This document shows positions 34,898 to 42,395 of a DNA stretch of 64,000 nt, one piece after another. Origin of the DNA: Dorea longicatena. GTDB lineage: Bacteria; Bacillota; Clostridia; Lachnospirales; Lachnospiraceae. Numbering within the stretch: position 1 is the first letter of the stretch; the number at the start of each line of letters is the position of its first letter. The notes under the pieces are model-generated. The model had not been told where the DNA came from. It made no database searches and saw nothing but the letters and a program-made list of their open reading frames with translations. The DNA is taken from assembly GCF_025150085.1 (NCBI RefSeq), contig NZ_CP102280.1, positions 2,801,001 to 2,865,000 of the forward strand, in the 5' to 3' direction. The translations under genes were made by a program, and so were the position numbers.

Positions 34898-35665
34898 TTA
34901 ATATAGCTGTTGCCGTCCGGAATACGGGACCGGTTCTAATCTCAGGATTTCCCGGTTGTCACAGATCCTTGCCGGATTATACTGAAACAGCACATCCAGA
35001 TGGTTCTCGGAATACTCCCGGCTCAGTTCTTCATACACATCCATCATATACGGCGTCCTCTGAAGCGGGCTGTGTGCATCACTTGCGATCACAGAAATCA
35101 GATTATGCCGCAAAAGACTGTCGGCCGCACGCTTCGGTCCTCCTCCGAATCTTCCGAGGAAGCTTCCCTTATTCGCCTGAATCACATATCCTTTTCTGAA
35201 CCAGCGGTACGCGATCTGCGGATAATCCTGTATAAATTCATACCTTTCCGCATGGGCGATCACCGGTCTTGCTCCGACTTCTTCAACTCTCTTCAGAATA
35301 GAATCCGCAAATTCAGGATCTTCATCAAATGCAAATTCCATCAGTATGTACCGGCTCTGGTTAAGCGGCATGATCTTATGATTCACGATCAGCTCCGGAA
35401 GGTCTTCTGTCGAAAATACTTCCATTCCCGGCAGGATCTCTATCGGGATCTTCTCTTTTCTGACCGCTCTGACCACACTTTCATATCTGTCAATATATTC
35501 TCTTCCGAAATAGTTCCCATACATTCCCGGGATATTGCAATGCGGGGTCGCTATGATCTTGTCCACTCCGCTGTCTGCTGCCATACGTGCCATCTCCAGC
35601 GTATCATACACATCTTCGGCTCCGTCATCAATCCCCGGGAGTATATGCGCATGTATATCTATCAT
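34898..35665 (-). CDS. CpsB/YwqE-type tyrosine-protein phosphatase
   Basis: A 255-residue PHP-fold, manganese-dependent phosphatase. It shows DIHAHILPGIDDGAE with the metal ligands, ATPHCNIPGMYG, the GMEVF Glu, HAERYEFIQD and SDAHSP. It removes phosphate from the Tyr tails of the BY kinases encoded downstream, so controlling polysaccharide assembly. It is the first gene of the operon. Its promoter at 35698-35726 lies in the short spacer after the radical SAM gene. The ribosome binding site is AAAGGATGATG. Confidence 0.92.
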   Translation of the reverse strand: MIDIHAHILPGIDDGAEDVYDTLEMARMAADSGVDKIIATPHCNIPGMYGNYFGREYIDRYESVVRAVRKEKIPIEILPGMEVFSTEDLPELIVNHKIMPLNQSRYILMEFAFDEDPEFADSILKRVEEVGARPVIAHAERYEFIQDYPQIAYRWFRKGYVIQANKGSFLGRFGGGPKRAADSLLRHNLISVIASDAHSPLQRTPYMMDVYEELSREYSENHLDVLFQYNPARICDNREILRLEPVPYSGRQQLY

Positions 35666-35697
35666 CTCATCATCCTTTGTAATTTATAGTCTTTTTT

Positions 35698-35726
35698 ATT
35701 ATATCATTTTCAAATTATGGAGTAAA
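35698..35726 (-). promoter_or_regulatory. Promoter of the exopolysaccharide control operon
   Basis: Minus-strand TTTACT (35721-35726), 17 bases, TATAAT (35698-35703), 33 bases before the phosphatase start. Confidence 0.65.
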
Positions 35727-35740
35727 GAAAACGATACTTA

Positions 35741-36847
35741 CTATTTCTTACTTGTCTCCTTCAGATATCTGACCGTTGCTTCTGTGTATCTGCACAGATA
35801 TTCCGGCACGCCGTCTGCCTTTCCGGTCTCCGCAATTGCCGCTGCCACACAAGTGTTACATACCTTTCTAAGCTTACAACTACTGCATCTGGCCGAAATT
35901 CTAAGACTCTCTGTTTCTTTTTTTGTAAACTTCCACGCTTCCTCAAACTCCACATCCCGAAGCGGTATGCTTGGCTTATCCAGTACCACACAGGATCGCA
36001 TCTCGCCCTGCCAGTTCACCACAAAAGAACTCTTACCGGCGCGACACGCCATCTGTCCCGGAACGGCCTCTCCTTCCGGAGTATTCTCTGCTTCGTCTAA
36101 TCGGATCTTGCGGTATTGGGCAAATACTTCTTCTCCCATCTCTCTTTGCAAAACTTCCACTCTTGCTTTTGCCGCCATCTCCGGATCCAGTCTGGCCTGA
36201 TTATTATAGGCATGATTTCGTTCTCTCACGGACGGATACATATAAGTATCGATCCTCACCGGAGCATCCAGTGATTCACCAAGCTCTATGATCTTCATTC
36301 TGTCATCTACATTCGCCTTTGCAAGACTTCCATTCACTTTCACATCAATGTTCCTCTCCCGCAAAAGCCGGATGCCGTTCACCGCCTTATCGAATCCTCC
36401 CGGATAATGGCACAAACGCTCATAGGTCTCATTGCTTGCACCATATAATGTAATATTGATTCTTCTTGGTTTATTTTCCGCAAAAAAATCTGCCCACGCC
36501 TCATCGATCAGCGTTCCATTCGTGTTAATCGTAATAATCATCCCCAGTTCACGGAGTTTTTGATATAACTCGCGGAAATGTGGATACAACAGCGGTTCTC
36601 CACCTGTCAAAAGAACAAATAACGTCCCGGCTCTCATCATATCTTCTGCCGTTTTCGTCCATTCTTCCATCGTACGCAGCCTTCCCACTTCTTCCATCTC
36701 TTCTCTGCTCATACGCACATAACACATATCACAGTTCAGATTACAAAGCGGCAGCAATTCCAGCACTCCATATAGCGGCACTTTCTTCTCTGCCGCCATT
36801 GCAAACATCTGTTGCTCTATTGTCGTTCCATCTTCCATTAATTCCAT
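35741..36847 (-). CDS. Radical SAM/SPASM enzyme of the RiPP-like cassette
   Basis: A 368-residue radical SAM enzyme. The cluster motif is C35-x3-C39-x2-C42 (LCNLNCDMCYV), followed by TGGEPLLYP and the TINTNGT strand. The C-terminal SPASM domain has Cys at 268, 286, 321, 324, 330, 333 and 352, enough for two auxiliary 4Fe-4S clusters, as in enzymes that modify peptides (sactisynthases, QhpD, PqqE). No RRE-like N-terminal domain is seen, which fits a separate PqqD encoded at 40249-40536. It follows the 122-residue candidate precursor after a terminator-like hairpin, so it would be made at a lower level. The substrate is inferred. Confidence 0.85.
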   Translation of the reverse strand: MELMEDGTTIEQQMFAMAAEKKVPLYGVLELLPLCNLNCDMCYVRMSREEMEEVGRLRTMEEWTKTAEDMMRAGTLFVLLTGGEPLLYPHFRELYQKLRELGMIITINTNGTLIDEAWADFFAENKPRRINITLYGASNETYERLCHYPGGFDKAVNGIRLLRERNIDVKVNGSLAKANVDDRMKIIELGESLDAPVRIDTYMYPSVRERNHAYNNQARLDPEMAAKARVEVLQREMGEEVFAQYRKIRLDEAENTPEGEAVPGQMACRAGKSSFVVNWQGEMRSCVVLDKPSIPLRDVEFEEAWKFTKKETESLRISARCSSCKLRKVCNTCVAAAIAETGKADGVPEYLCRYTEATVRYLKETSKK

Positions 36848-36878
36848 ATTACACCCTCAACAATTCCTGTAGATTTTA

Positions 36879-36906
36879 AAAAAGAACCGGAAATCCGGTT
36901 CTTTTT
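36879..36906 (-). terminator. Terminator/attenuator between precursor and radical SAM gene
   Basis: A perfect stem AAAAAGAACCGG/CCGGTTCTTTTT with a 4-base loop is followed by a T run on the minus strand. There is no promoter between it and the radical SAM gene, so read-through is probably needed. Confidence 0.85.
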
Positions 36907-36929
36907 CGATATGTATATAGATTTGTTTT

Positions 36930-37298
36930 TTATGACTTTGCTTTCTCCCAATTTTCCATATGAATGTTTGTTGTACAATGAGTATTCTTACCATCTTCTC
37001 CACGCCATACTTTAACCGGCGTCACAGTAAGTCTTCTCACATAATAGCCATCCAAAAAAACATCTGCAGTATTCGCATCATGTGTTGTCCCACAAGCATG
37101 ATACCCACTTAGATACGTATCGCCCAATGGCTGGAATCCTTTCCTACCATTAGTTTCTAGATATACATCTCCAGATTTACCACCGCCAGCATCACATTTA
37201 AATTTATACACCGTTCCTTTATCGCCACAAGCTGCCACATACTCATTAGCTACAAATCTTTCGCCTACCATAGTAGGTCTAACATACGCCCTCTTCAT
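36930..37298 (-). CDS. Candidate RiPP precursor or modified secreted protein, 122 aa
   Basis: A small protein without a signal peptide. The first 24 residues (MKRAYVRPTMVGERFVANEY, then VAAC) look like a leader. This motif, ending N-E-Y-V-A-A-C, recurs as I recall in many short proteins of gut Clostridia and Bacteroidales. The rest is Gly- and Thr-rich, with Cys at 24, 35, 69 and 108 and His at 67, 73, 107 and 113. It lies between an ABC exporter and a SPASM radical SAM gene and has two strong promoters, a good ribosome binding site (AAAAGGAG) and its own terminator. The arrangement fits an abundant substrate of a modifying enzyme. No characterised family is known to me. Confidence 0.7.
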   Translation of the reverse strand: MKRAYVRPTMVGERFVANEYVAACGDKGTVYKFKCDAGGGKSGDVYLETNGRKGFQPLGDTYLSGYHACGTTHDANTADVFLDGYYVRRLTVTPVKVWRGEDGKNTHCTTNIHMENWEKAKS

Positions 37299-37360
37299 AC
37301 TTATACACTCCTTTTATTATTTTACTCTTGTTATCCATAAACCTCTGTCTATATTACTCT

Positions 37361-37389
37361 ATTATATAAAAGTCTAATGCTAAATTCAA
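37361..37389 (-). promoter_or_regulatory. Proximal promoter of the candidate precursor
   Basis: Minus-strand TTGAAT (37384-37389), 17 bases, TATAAT (37361-37366), about 63 bases before the start codon. Confidence 0.7.
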
Positions 37390-37406
37390 TACTAAACTCC
37401 TTATTG

Positions 37407-37460
37407 TTATAGACAATTCTTATTATCTATAATTATAACTACATTTTTTAATATTTTCAA
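37407..37460 (-). promoter_or_regulatory. Distal promoter of the candidate precursor with adjoining dyad
   Basis: Minus-strand TTGAAA (37455-37460), 17 bases, TATAAT (37432-37437). Directly next to the -10 is a dyad with 7-base arms TTATAGA and TCTATAA (37407-37432), which could be an operator or a 5' stem. Confidence 0.65.
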
Positions 37461-37543
37461 TACTGTTTACTTGTCATTTCACGTCGTTTTATTACACTTT
37501 TATGCGTGATTATGCACATTCTACTAATAATTACTTGTACTAA

Positions 37544-39340
37544 TTAGAAATCCATCGCCATCCGGCTCGATTCTTCCTCATCTAGTTCCGTAACCTTCGT
37601 CTCCATAACACGGTACACCCTCTGGCACATATTCAACACACTTGGTCTGTGTGTTGTCACAATACAAGTCTTGTTCGGTTTCTGCTCGATAATGTTACGC
37701 AGTACCTTTCGCTCCGTTGTTACATCCAGCGCCGACGTCGCCTCGTCTAACAGAAGGATCGGTGCATTACGAAGAACTGCACGTGCGATAGAGATACGCT
37801 GTGCCTGTCCTTCCGAAAGGCCGCGTCCACGTTCTCCGAGCGCACTGCTGATCGTATCCGGAAGCTTCTCTACAAATTCCCATGCACAGGCAATCTTCAA
37901 AGCCTCGATAATCTCTTCATCCGTAGCATCTTCTTTGACCATCCGCATATTCTCAGCAATCGTACCGGAAAGGATCGTATTTCCCTGAGGTACATAGGCG
38001 AAGAAATGTCTCGTCTCTGCATTCAGGACGATTTTTCTTCCGTTGGATGCAACGATCACAGCCTCTCCTTCCTGCGGACGGATCAGTCCAAGGATCAGAC
38101 GGATCATCGTCGTCTTTCCTTCTCCCGAAGGTCCCACAAGCGCCACGATCTCGCCCGGACACGCTTTAAAATACGAATCCGTAATAACTCTTGTCCCTTC
38201 TACGTATGAGAAATTCACATCCTTCATCAGCACCTCGAATCCATCCTCTGCGAACGGATCCAACTCCTCACTCTCACTGATATGCATCTCTTTCGGGAGC
38301 TCTACCAGTTCACGGATTCTATGTGCCGACACCGAACTATTTAGAAATGACGGGATGATTGAAACCACGTTATTGAATGCGCCCGACAGATTACTTCTCT
38401 GCTGCAGGAATAATGTCATCGTTCCGTATGTGATCGTATGGGTCCACAGTAAGAATAGACAATATCCGAACGCAATAAATTCCACACCCGTGCCCATAAC
38501 CGACAGCAGGATATTGGTCTTGATGGAGAACATATTGTACTCCAGACTGACATCTTTGAATTTGCCCTGCCACCAGCGCATTAACCGGCTGTAATGCGGT
38601 GCGATGCCAAATGATTTGATCGTATCAAAATTGTAGAATGCTTCCACCTCGAACGTCATCAGCTTACTGCTCATTTCCCTGGTCTTCTGACTATATTCTC
38701 GCTGCTTCTTGATCATGAACCTCGACATCAGAAGCATGAACGGTGCGCTTGCCAGTGCCAGAATTGCCATCACCGCATTATAATGAAGAATAACCAGAAA
38801 CGTCGCTATGAAATTATAGATTGCGATCACGATCGTCGGGAGCCAGCTGATCGCATTGCTGCTGACCGTTCCGATATCTCCGTTGAAGCGGTTCAACACA
38901 TCCCCGTTGGAATACTTATTAATCTCCAGCCAATCGGCATCCACAATCTTATCGAATATATCCGCCTGGATATCATTATTGATATAAATACTTAATTTGG
39001 TCGAGATACGGCTGATAATGCTGCTGAACAGAAGGCTGAACAATGAACTTCCTACCATAATAATGATCAGGATCATCAGTTTATTCGTCTTATATCCGGT
39101 AATGATATCAATCAGATATTTACTCGCCACGCTGCTGACAAGTCCCATAGACGTACTGAATATACCCAGGATCGTATAGAATACAATCGCCCACTTATAC
39201 CGGACACTGTAGCTGAATATCCATTTCCAGTCATCAATGATCTCCGAAAATGTCCCGTCCTTCCACTTTGCGATCAGAATATCCAGAGACTCGAAAGACA
39301 GGCCGTTCTTTCCTTGATTTTTATCATTATTTTCTTGCAT
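37544..39340 (-). CDS. ABC exporter of the RiPP-like cassette
   Basis: A 598-residue half-transporter with six membrane helices (residues about 45-345) and an ATPase domain. Walker A is GPSGEGKTT (403-411), the signature LSEGQAQRIS, Walker B ILLLDEATSALD, and the switch His is in TTHRP. There is no N-terminal C39 peptidase, so leader removal must be done by another protein, perhaps the S26-type peptidase at 41556-42005. The ATG directly follows the TAA of the kinase-like gene. It would homodimerise and export the modified product. Confidence 0.88.
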   Translation of the reverse strand: MQENNDKNQGKNGLSFESLDILIAKWKDGTFSEIIDDWKWIFSYSVRYKWAIVFYTILGIFSTSMGLVSSVASKYLIDIITGYKTNKLMILIIIMVGSSLFSLLFSSIISRISTKLSIYINNDIQADIFDKIVDADWLEINKYSNGDVLNRFNGDIGTVSSNAISWLPTIVIAIYNFIATFLVILHYNAVMAILALASAPFMLLMSRFMIKKQREYSQKTREMSSKLMTFEVEAFYNFDTIKSFGIAPHYSRLMRWWQGKFKDVSLEYNMFSIKTNILLSVMGTGVEFIAFGYCLFLLWTHTITYGTMTLFLQQRSNLSGAFNNVVSIIPSFLNSSVSAHRIRELVELPKEMHISESEELDPFAEDGFEVLMKDVNFSYVEGTRVITDSYFKACPGEIVALVGPSGEGKTTMIRLILGLIRPQEGEAVIVASNGRKIVLNAETRHFFAYVPQGNTILSGTIAENMRMVKEDATDEEIIEALKIACAWEFVEKLPDTISSALGERGRGLSEGQAQRISIARAVLRNAPILLLDEATSALDVTTERKVLRNIIEQKPNKTCIVTTHRPSVLNMCQRVYRVMETKVTELDEEESSRMAMDF

Positions 39341-40255
39341 TTATTCCTCTCCTCGTCCACCGGCAAGTACATCTTCCAGACATCTCACCGCATCTTCGGA
39401 TATGTCGCACTCCAGATGATATACCGGAACCTCCTTCAGTAAAATCTCAAGCTCATCCATTGCCTGTATCTGAAACTCGCTGTTCCATGCATTGATTGTA
39501 ATCTGTTCCATTACTTTCCGCAGAGCCTCAAGCCCTTTCAGACAGCTGATACGGTTCTCCTTCGCCTGTGACAGCATAACGATTGCTCTGACCGGATAGG
39601 ACTTATTGTTACAGATCTCTGAGCTTCCACATACCGGCCATCCGTTCGCATACCATCCATCTTCTTCACGGATAAGAAGCGAACGGTCGCCATTCACCGT
39701 CCATGTCCCGCGATACTTTTCCCACAATCCTGCCTGCGTGGATTTTCCCGTCTCAGACGGCGCAGAAAAGAGCACTGCCGTATCTTCATAACACATATAT
39801 GCCGAATGCAGTATCATCGAATGATCTTTAATAGCCTGCTTTTCCAGCGAGAAGGCCGCCAGGTATACCGTATCCTGGTCAAGCATCTCTGCCACTTCGG
39901 GAACAAACCAGACATGATATTGATTCACACCCTCCTGGCTGCTCACCGCATAATGCCAGTCCATTCCAAGAAAATTAATAAAGCGGCATTCCCCGCCGGA
40001 TGTCTGAAATACCGTAAGATTATCACGGTAGATCACTCTTCCCGTCTTTTTCCCAAAAAGATCTTCTTTGATCTCATCAAGATTTTCTGTCATCTCTACC
40101 TGATAGTGGATGACCTCATCATCCGGCCTCTTTGCCTGCCCGGTCCGGAATTTTTCCAGATTCCGCGGACTTTTCATAGATAACGGAGCCGTAATCTCAA
40201 TCTCCGTATGCCCGATCCTGTACAGGCGGGTGATTGACTCATTCTGTTCTACCAT
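39341..40255 (-). CDS. HprK-related kinase-like protein of the RiPP-like cassette
   Basis: A 304-residue protein. Its C-terminal half resembles the HPr kinase fold, with the P-loop in SAPSETGKST and a possible catalytic acidic region TVNGDRSLLI. The N-terminal part (about 110 residues) is not recognisable. Such proteins occur with PqqD-like proteins in lasso-peptide and other RiPP clusters, where an HprK homologue phosphorylates a peptide (as in paeninodin), but no lasso cyclase is present here. The ATG overlaps the PqqD stop by 7 bases and the stop touches the ABC start, so the three are translationally coupled. Confidence 0.78.
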   Translation of the reverse strand: MVEQNESITRLYRIGHTEIEITAPLSMKSPRNLEKFRTGQAKRPDDEVIHYQVEMTENLDEIKEDLFGKKTGRVIYRDNLTVFQTSGGECRFINFLGMDWHYAVSSQEGVNQYHVWFVPEVAEMLDQDTVYLAAFSLEKQAIKDHSMILHSAYMCYEDTAVLFSAPSETGKSTQAGLWEKYRGTWTVNGDRSLLIREEDGWYANGWPVCGSSEICNNKSYPVRAIVMLSQAKENRISCLKGLEALRKVMEQITINAWNSEFQIQAMDELEILLKEVPVYHLECDISEDAVRCLEDVLAGGRGEE

Positions 40256-40536
40256 GTTCCATCTTCCCTCGTACACTCAATAAAGCCATTCTCCACAAGC
40301 GCACCGACAAAAGCGATCGTATCCCTTCTTGCAGTCTCTTCATCAATCTCATATGTATCCAGAACCATCTGGATCATCTCTTCCAGGCTATCCACCTTTT
40401 CGATATTCTCCCAGATGAATTTAGCCGTATCACTGATCGTGATCATTCCATTGAACTCCTGCGAAGTTGCCCCCGTCGGCACCAGTACACATTCACCTGC
40501 GATCTCCCTTAATATAAATTCCTTTACAATCTTCAT
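40249..40536 (-). CDS. PqqD-like peptide recognition protein
   Basis: A 95-residue PqqD family protein, the RiPP recognition element that binds leader peptides and hands them to the modifying enzymes. Typical features are the N-terminal strands (FILREIAGECVLVP), NGMITISDTAKFIWENIE and the final helical part EIDEETARRDTIAFVGALVENGFI. The ATG follows AAGGAGAAAAGTT. It is the first gene of the pqqD-kinase-exporter transcript, with a promoter at 40566-40594. Confidence 0.9.
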   Translation of the reverse strand: MKIVKEFILREIAGECVLVPTGATSQEFNGMITISDTAKFIWENIEKVDSLEEMIQMVLDTYEIDEETARRDTIAFVGALVENGFIECTREDGTW

Positions 40537-40565
40537 ATAACTTTTCTCCTTGATTTTATTGTTCC

Positions 40566-40594
40566 ATCATAGCATTGCCGCCGTCTGTATGCAA
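40566..40594 (-). promoter_or_regulatory. Promoter of the PqqD-kinase-exporter transcript
   Basis: Minus-strand TTGCAT (40589-40594), 17 bases, TATGAT (40566-40571), 30 bases before the PqqD start. Confidence 0.6.
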
Positions 40595-40617
40595 CCGGGT
40601 CACTTTTTACTTTTGTT

Positions 40618-40661
40618 AAAAAAACAGAGTTTTTCATGAAATACTGTCACAAAAAACTCTG
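40618..40661 (-). terminator. Terminator of the DCD-like membrane gene
   Basis: Arms CAGAGTTTTT and AAAAACTCTG (40625-40634 and 40652-40661) are followed by seven T on the minus strand, directly after the stop at 40670. Confidence 0.85.
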
Positions 40662-40669
40662 CCTTATCT

Positions 40670-41464
40670 TTATAGTGCAACTAAAAGCATTATAATTAAG
40701 ATTATTAAGATCACAATATATGCTATCAGGAATCCTTTGCTCTTTGCCTTATTAAGAAATATCAAAATCAATCCCATAAAAAGTGCAATAACCACTCCGA
40801 GCGAAAGATTCATCGGTACTATAAATCCCTTGGTCAACGTTCCTTTCGTAATATTTGAAAAATTAACCATAATTAAAGAAAATATCGAAACAAAGATTCC
40901 CATAAATGTAAGAATATTAGCATATATATGATTTTCTTTTTCTTCCAGAGATTCATTTGCCTTCTTTAATTCTTCGGTTCGAGCCTCATATTCATCCCGG
41001 TAATTTGCCAGTCCGCGATACTGATATTCATCATTAAATGATGCATCTTCCTGTTCATCATATGCTTTTTCCGGAACTGACTCTAATTGTTCAAAAATTA
41101 TCTGCGCAATACTGTCATTTTCCCTTATAGTTATATTGGCACATGTTATATTCTGAATCCTCAAATAAATATATGTTTTATGCCCTGGATAATAATGCGG
41201 ACCTGCCACAGACAACCCCTGTCTTATACGGGAATTCTTTTCTCCAATCCTTCCTATAAGATCTTTCGGCATATGTATCATTTCCCTTGTCTGAACAAAT
41301 ATAAATTCTCCCGGATGTAATGTATAACTATCCTTTAAGGCATCATCGCAAATTACACCTTTAATGTGAAGGTCATAGGAAATTGCATTTACATATTTTT
41401 CCGCATATCCCTCGCAAAAAATTTCTCCGGAGCGTTCCTTTATGCTTTTATCTACTAAAATCAT
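40670..41464 (-). CDS. dCTP deaminase/dUTPase-fold protein with C-terminal membrane helices
   Basis: A 264-residue protein. Residues 1-160 look like a dCTP deaminase fold: AISYDLHIKG, LHPGEFIFVQTREMI, GRIGEKNSRIRQGLSV and the lid-like NDEYQYRGLANY. The catalytic Glu, normally in the VLEFxN strand, is Arg102 here (YLRIQN), so deamination seems unlikely. A coiled coil (about 160-180) and three membrane helices (186-201, 219-237, 243-262) follow, an architecture unlike the enzyme. I suspect a nucleotide sensor coupled to a membrane effector. The gene has its own terminator and differs from the cassette in AT content. Confidence 0.65.
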   Translation of the reverse strand: MILVDKSIKERSGEIFCEGYAEKYVNAISYDLHIKGVICDDALKDSYTLHPGEFIFVQTREMIHMPKDLIGRIGEKNSRIRQGLSVAGPHYYPGHKTYIYLRIQNITCANITIRENDSIAQIIFEQLESVPEKAYDEQEDASFNDEYQYRGLANYRDEYEARTEELKKANESLEEKENHIYANILTFMGIFVSIFSLIMVNFSNITKGTLTKGFIVPMNLSLGVVIALFMGLILIFLNKAKSKGFLIAYIVILIILIIMLLVAL

Positions 41465-41555
41465 GATACCACTCCTTCCCTTTTATACTAATCCATTATA
41501 TCCATCTGTTTTTTAAAATGCAAGGAAAGCACCTAAAACAATACAAAATATTTTA

Positions 41556-42005
41556 TCATTTAATCACCTTCGCATAACACCACATAATCCCCCGGCGGAG
41601 CGGAATCATATGCAGCCATACATGCTCGAAGAATTCCCACCAGAAATCTCCCGGCTCCAGCCACTTTTCTTTTCTTCTGACTTTGGTGATCAGAGCAAAT
41701 ATCTGCTCTCTCTTTACCGGTCCTTCTATCTGTGTCTGTGCATCGCCCACGATATAATACCCCTCCGGCCTGATCTTCCATATCCGGTGCATGACGAACT
41801 GCCCGCTCTTTCTCCGAAAAAATACAATATCACCTTTTTGAAGCTCTCTGTCCGGCTTTTTGAAATATATCATATCCCTTGCATGGATCAGAAACGGTGC
41901 CATACTGCTTCCAAAGACCAGCATGCTGACTTCCTTTCCCTCTTCCGTCAATTCCTTAAGCATACCAACATATTCTCTTGTATCTACAACTTTCATATTC
42001 CTCAT
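41556..42005 (-). CDS. S24/S26-type signal peptidase-like protein
   Basis: A protein of about 149 residues. The nucleophile Ser is in VFGSSMAPFL, followed by KKGDIVFF-like QKGDIVFFRRKSGQFVMHRI and YYIVGDAQ, as in S26 proteases of the Ser-His type (SipW/ER type) in place of Ser-Lys. No N-terminal membrane helix is evident; a hydrophobic, Trp-rich C terminus may bind the membrane. Proteins of this kind often lie with PqqD and nucleotidyltransferase genes in clostridial RiPP loci. The start at 42005 is chosen for AGAGAG upstream; 41996 is possible. It may cut the leader of the candidate precursor. Confidence 0.72.
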   Translation of the reverse strand: MRNMKVVDTREYVGMLKELTEEGKEVSMLVFGSSMAPFLIHARDMIYFKKPDRELQKGDIVFFRRKSGQFVMHRIWKIRPEGYYIVGDAQTQIEGPVKREQIFALITKVRRKEKWLEPGDFWWEFFEHVWLHMIPLRRGIMWCYAKVIK

Positions 42006-42062
42006 CCTGCTTCTCTCTATCCGCACTTCGTCCGTCCCGTTTTTTCGCAAATTATGGTACAA

Positions 42063-42395
42063 TTCTCAGCACATCCTTCGCATTGTTTTTTATGTATACA
42101 TTAAATAGTACTCAATTTCTTTTTTATCATACCATCGCGGTTTTCTTCCTGCAACATCAAAATATTGCTTTAATTTTTCTACGTTTTTCGACAAATCTTC
42201 GCATTAATTTTATATTTTTCTGTTTGATTGCTCCAAATTCTTATATTTTTCTGTTAATATATTCCATTTACTGTCCATTTGTATCATTTTTCTATCTTTT
42301 CACTCTTAATCTATGTTATATTATAATTACATAGAGCATATTCCATTTATATTTATATAAAAATACGTTTTATCTGTTCGGGAAGGGGGCTATAT
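42063..42395. promoter_or_regulatory. Divergent control region with perfect 15-base direct repeat
   Basis: TTATATTTTTCTGTT occurs at 42210-42224 and again at 42241-42255, 31 bases apart (three helical turns). Downstream, TTCACT (42299-42304), 17 bases, TATAAT (42322-42327) can serve the LytTR gene. The repeats are the right kind of site for a LytTR dimer. The rest of the spacer is AT-rich without a gene. Confidence 0.5.

Noticed and set aside
36930..40536. Lasso peptide cluster
   Set aside because: PqqD, an HprK-like kinase and an ABC exporter fit, but there is no asparagine-synthase-like cyclase or transglutaminase-like protease, and the 122-residue protein lacks the short core of lasso precursors.
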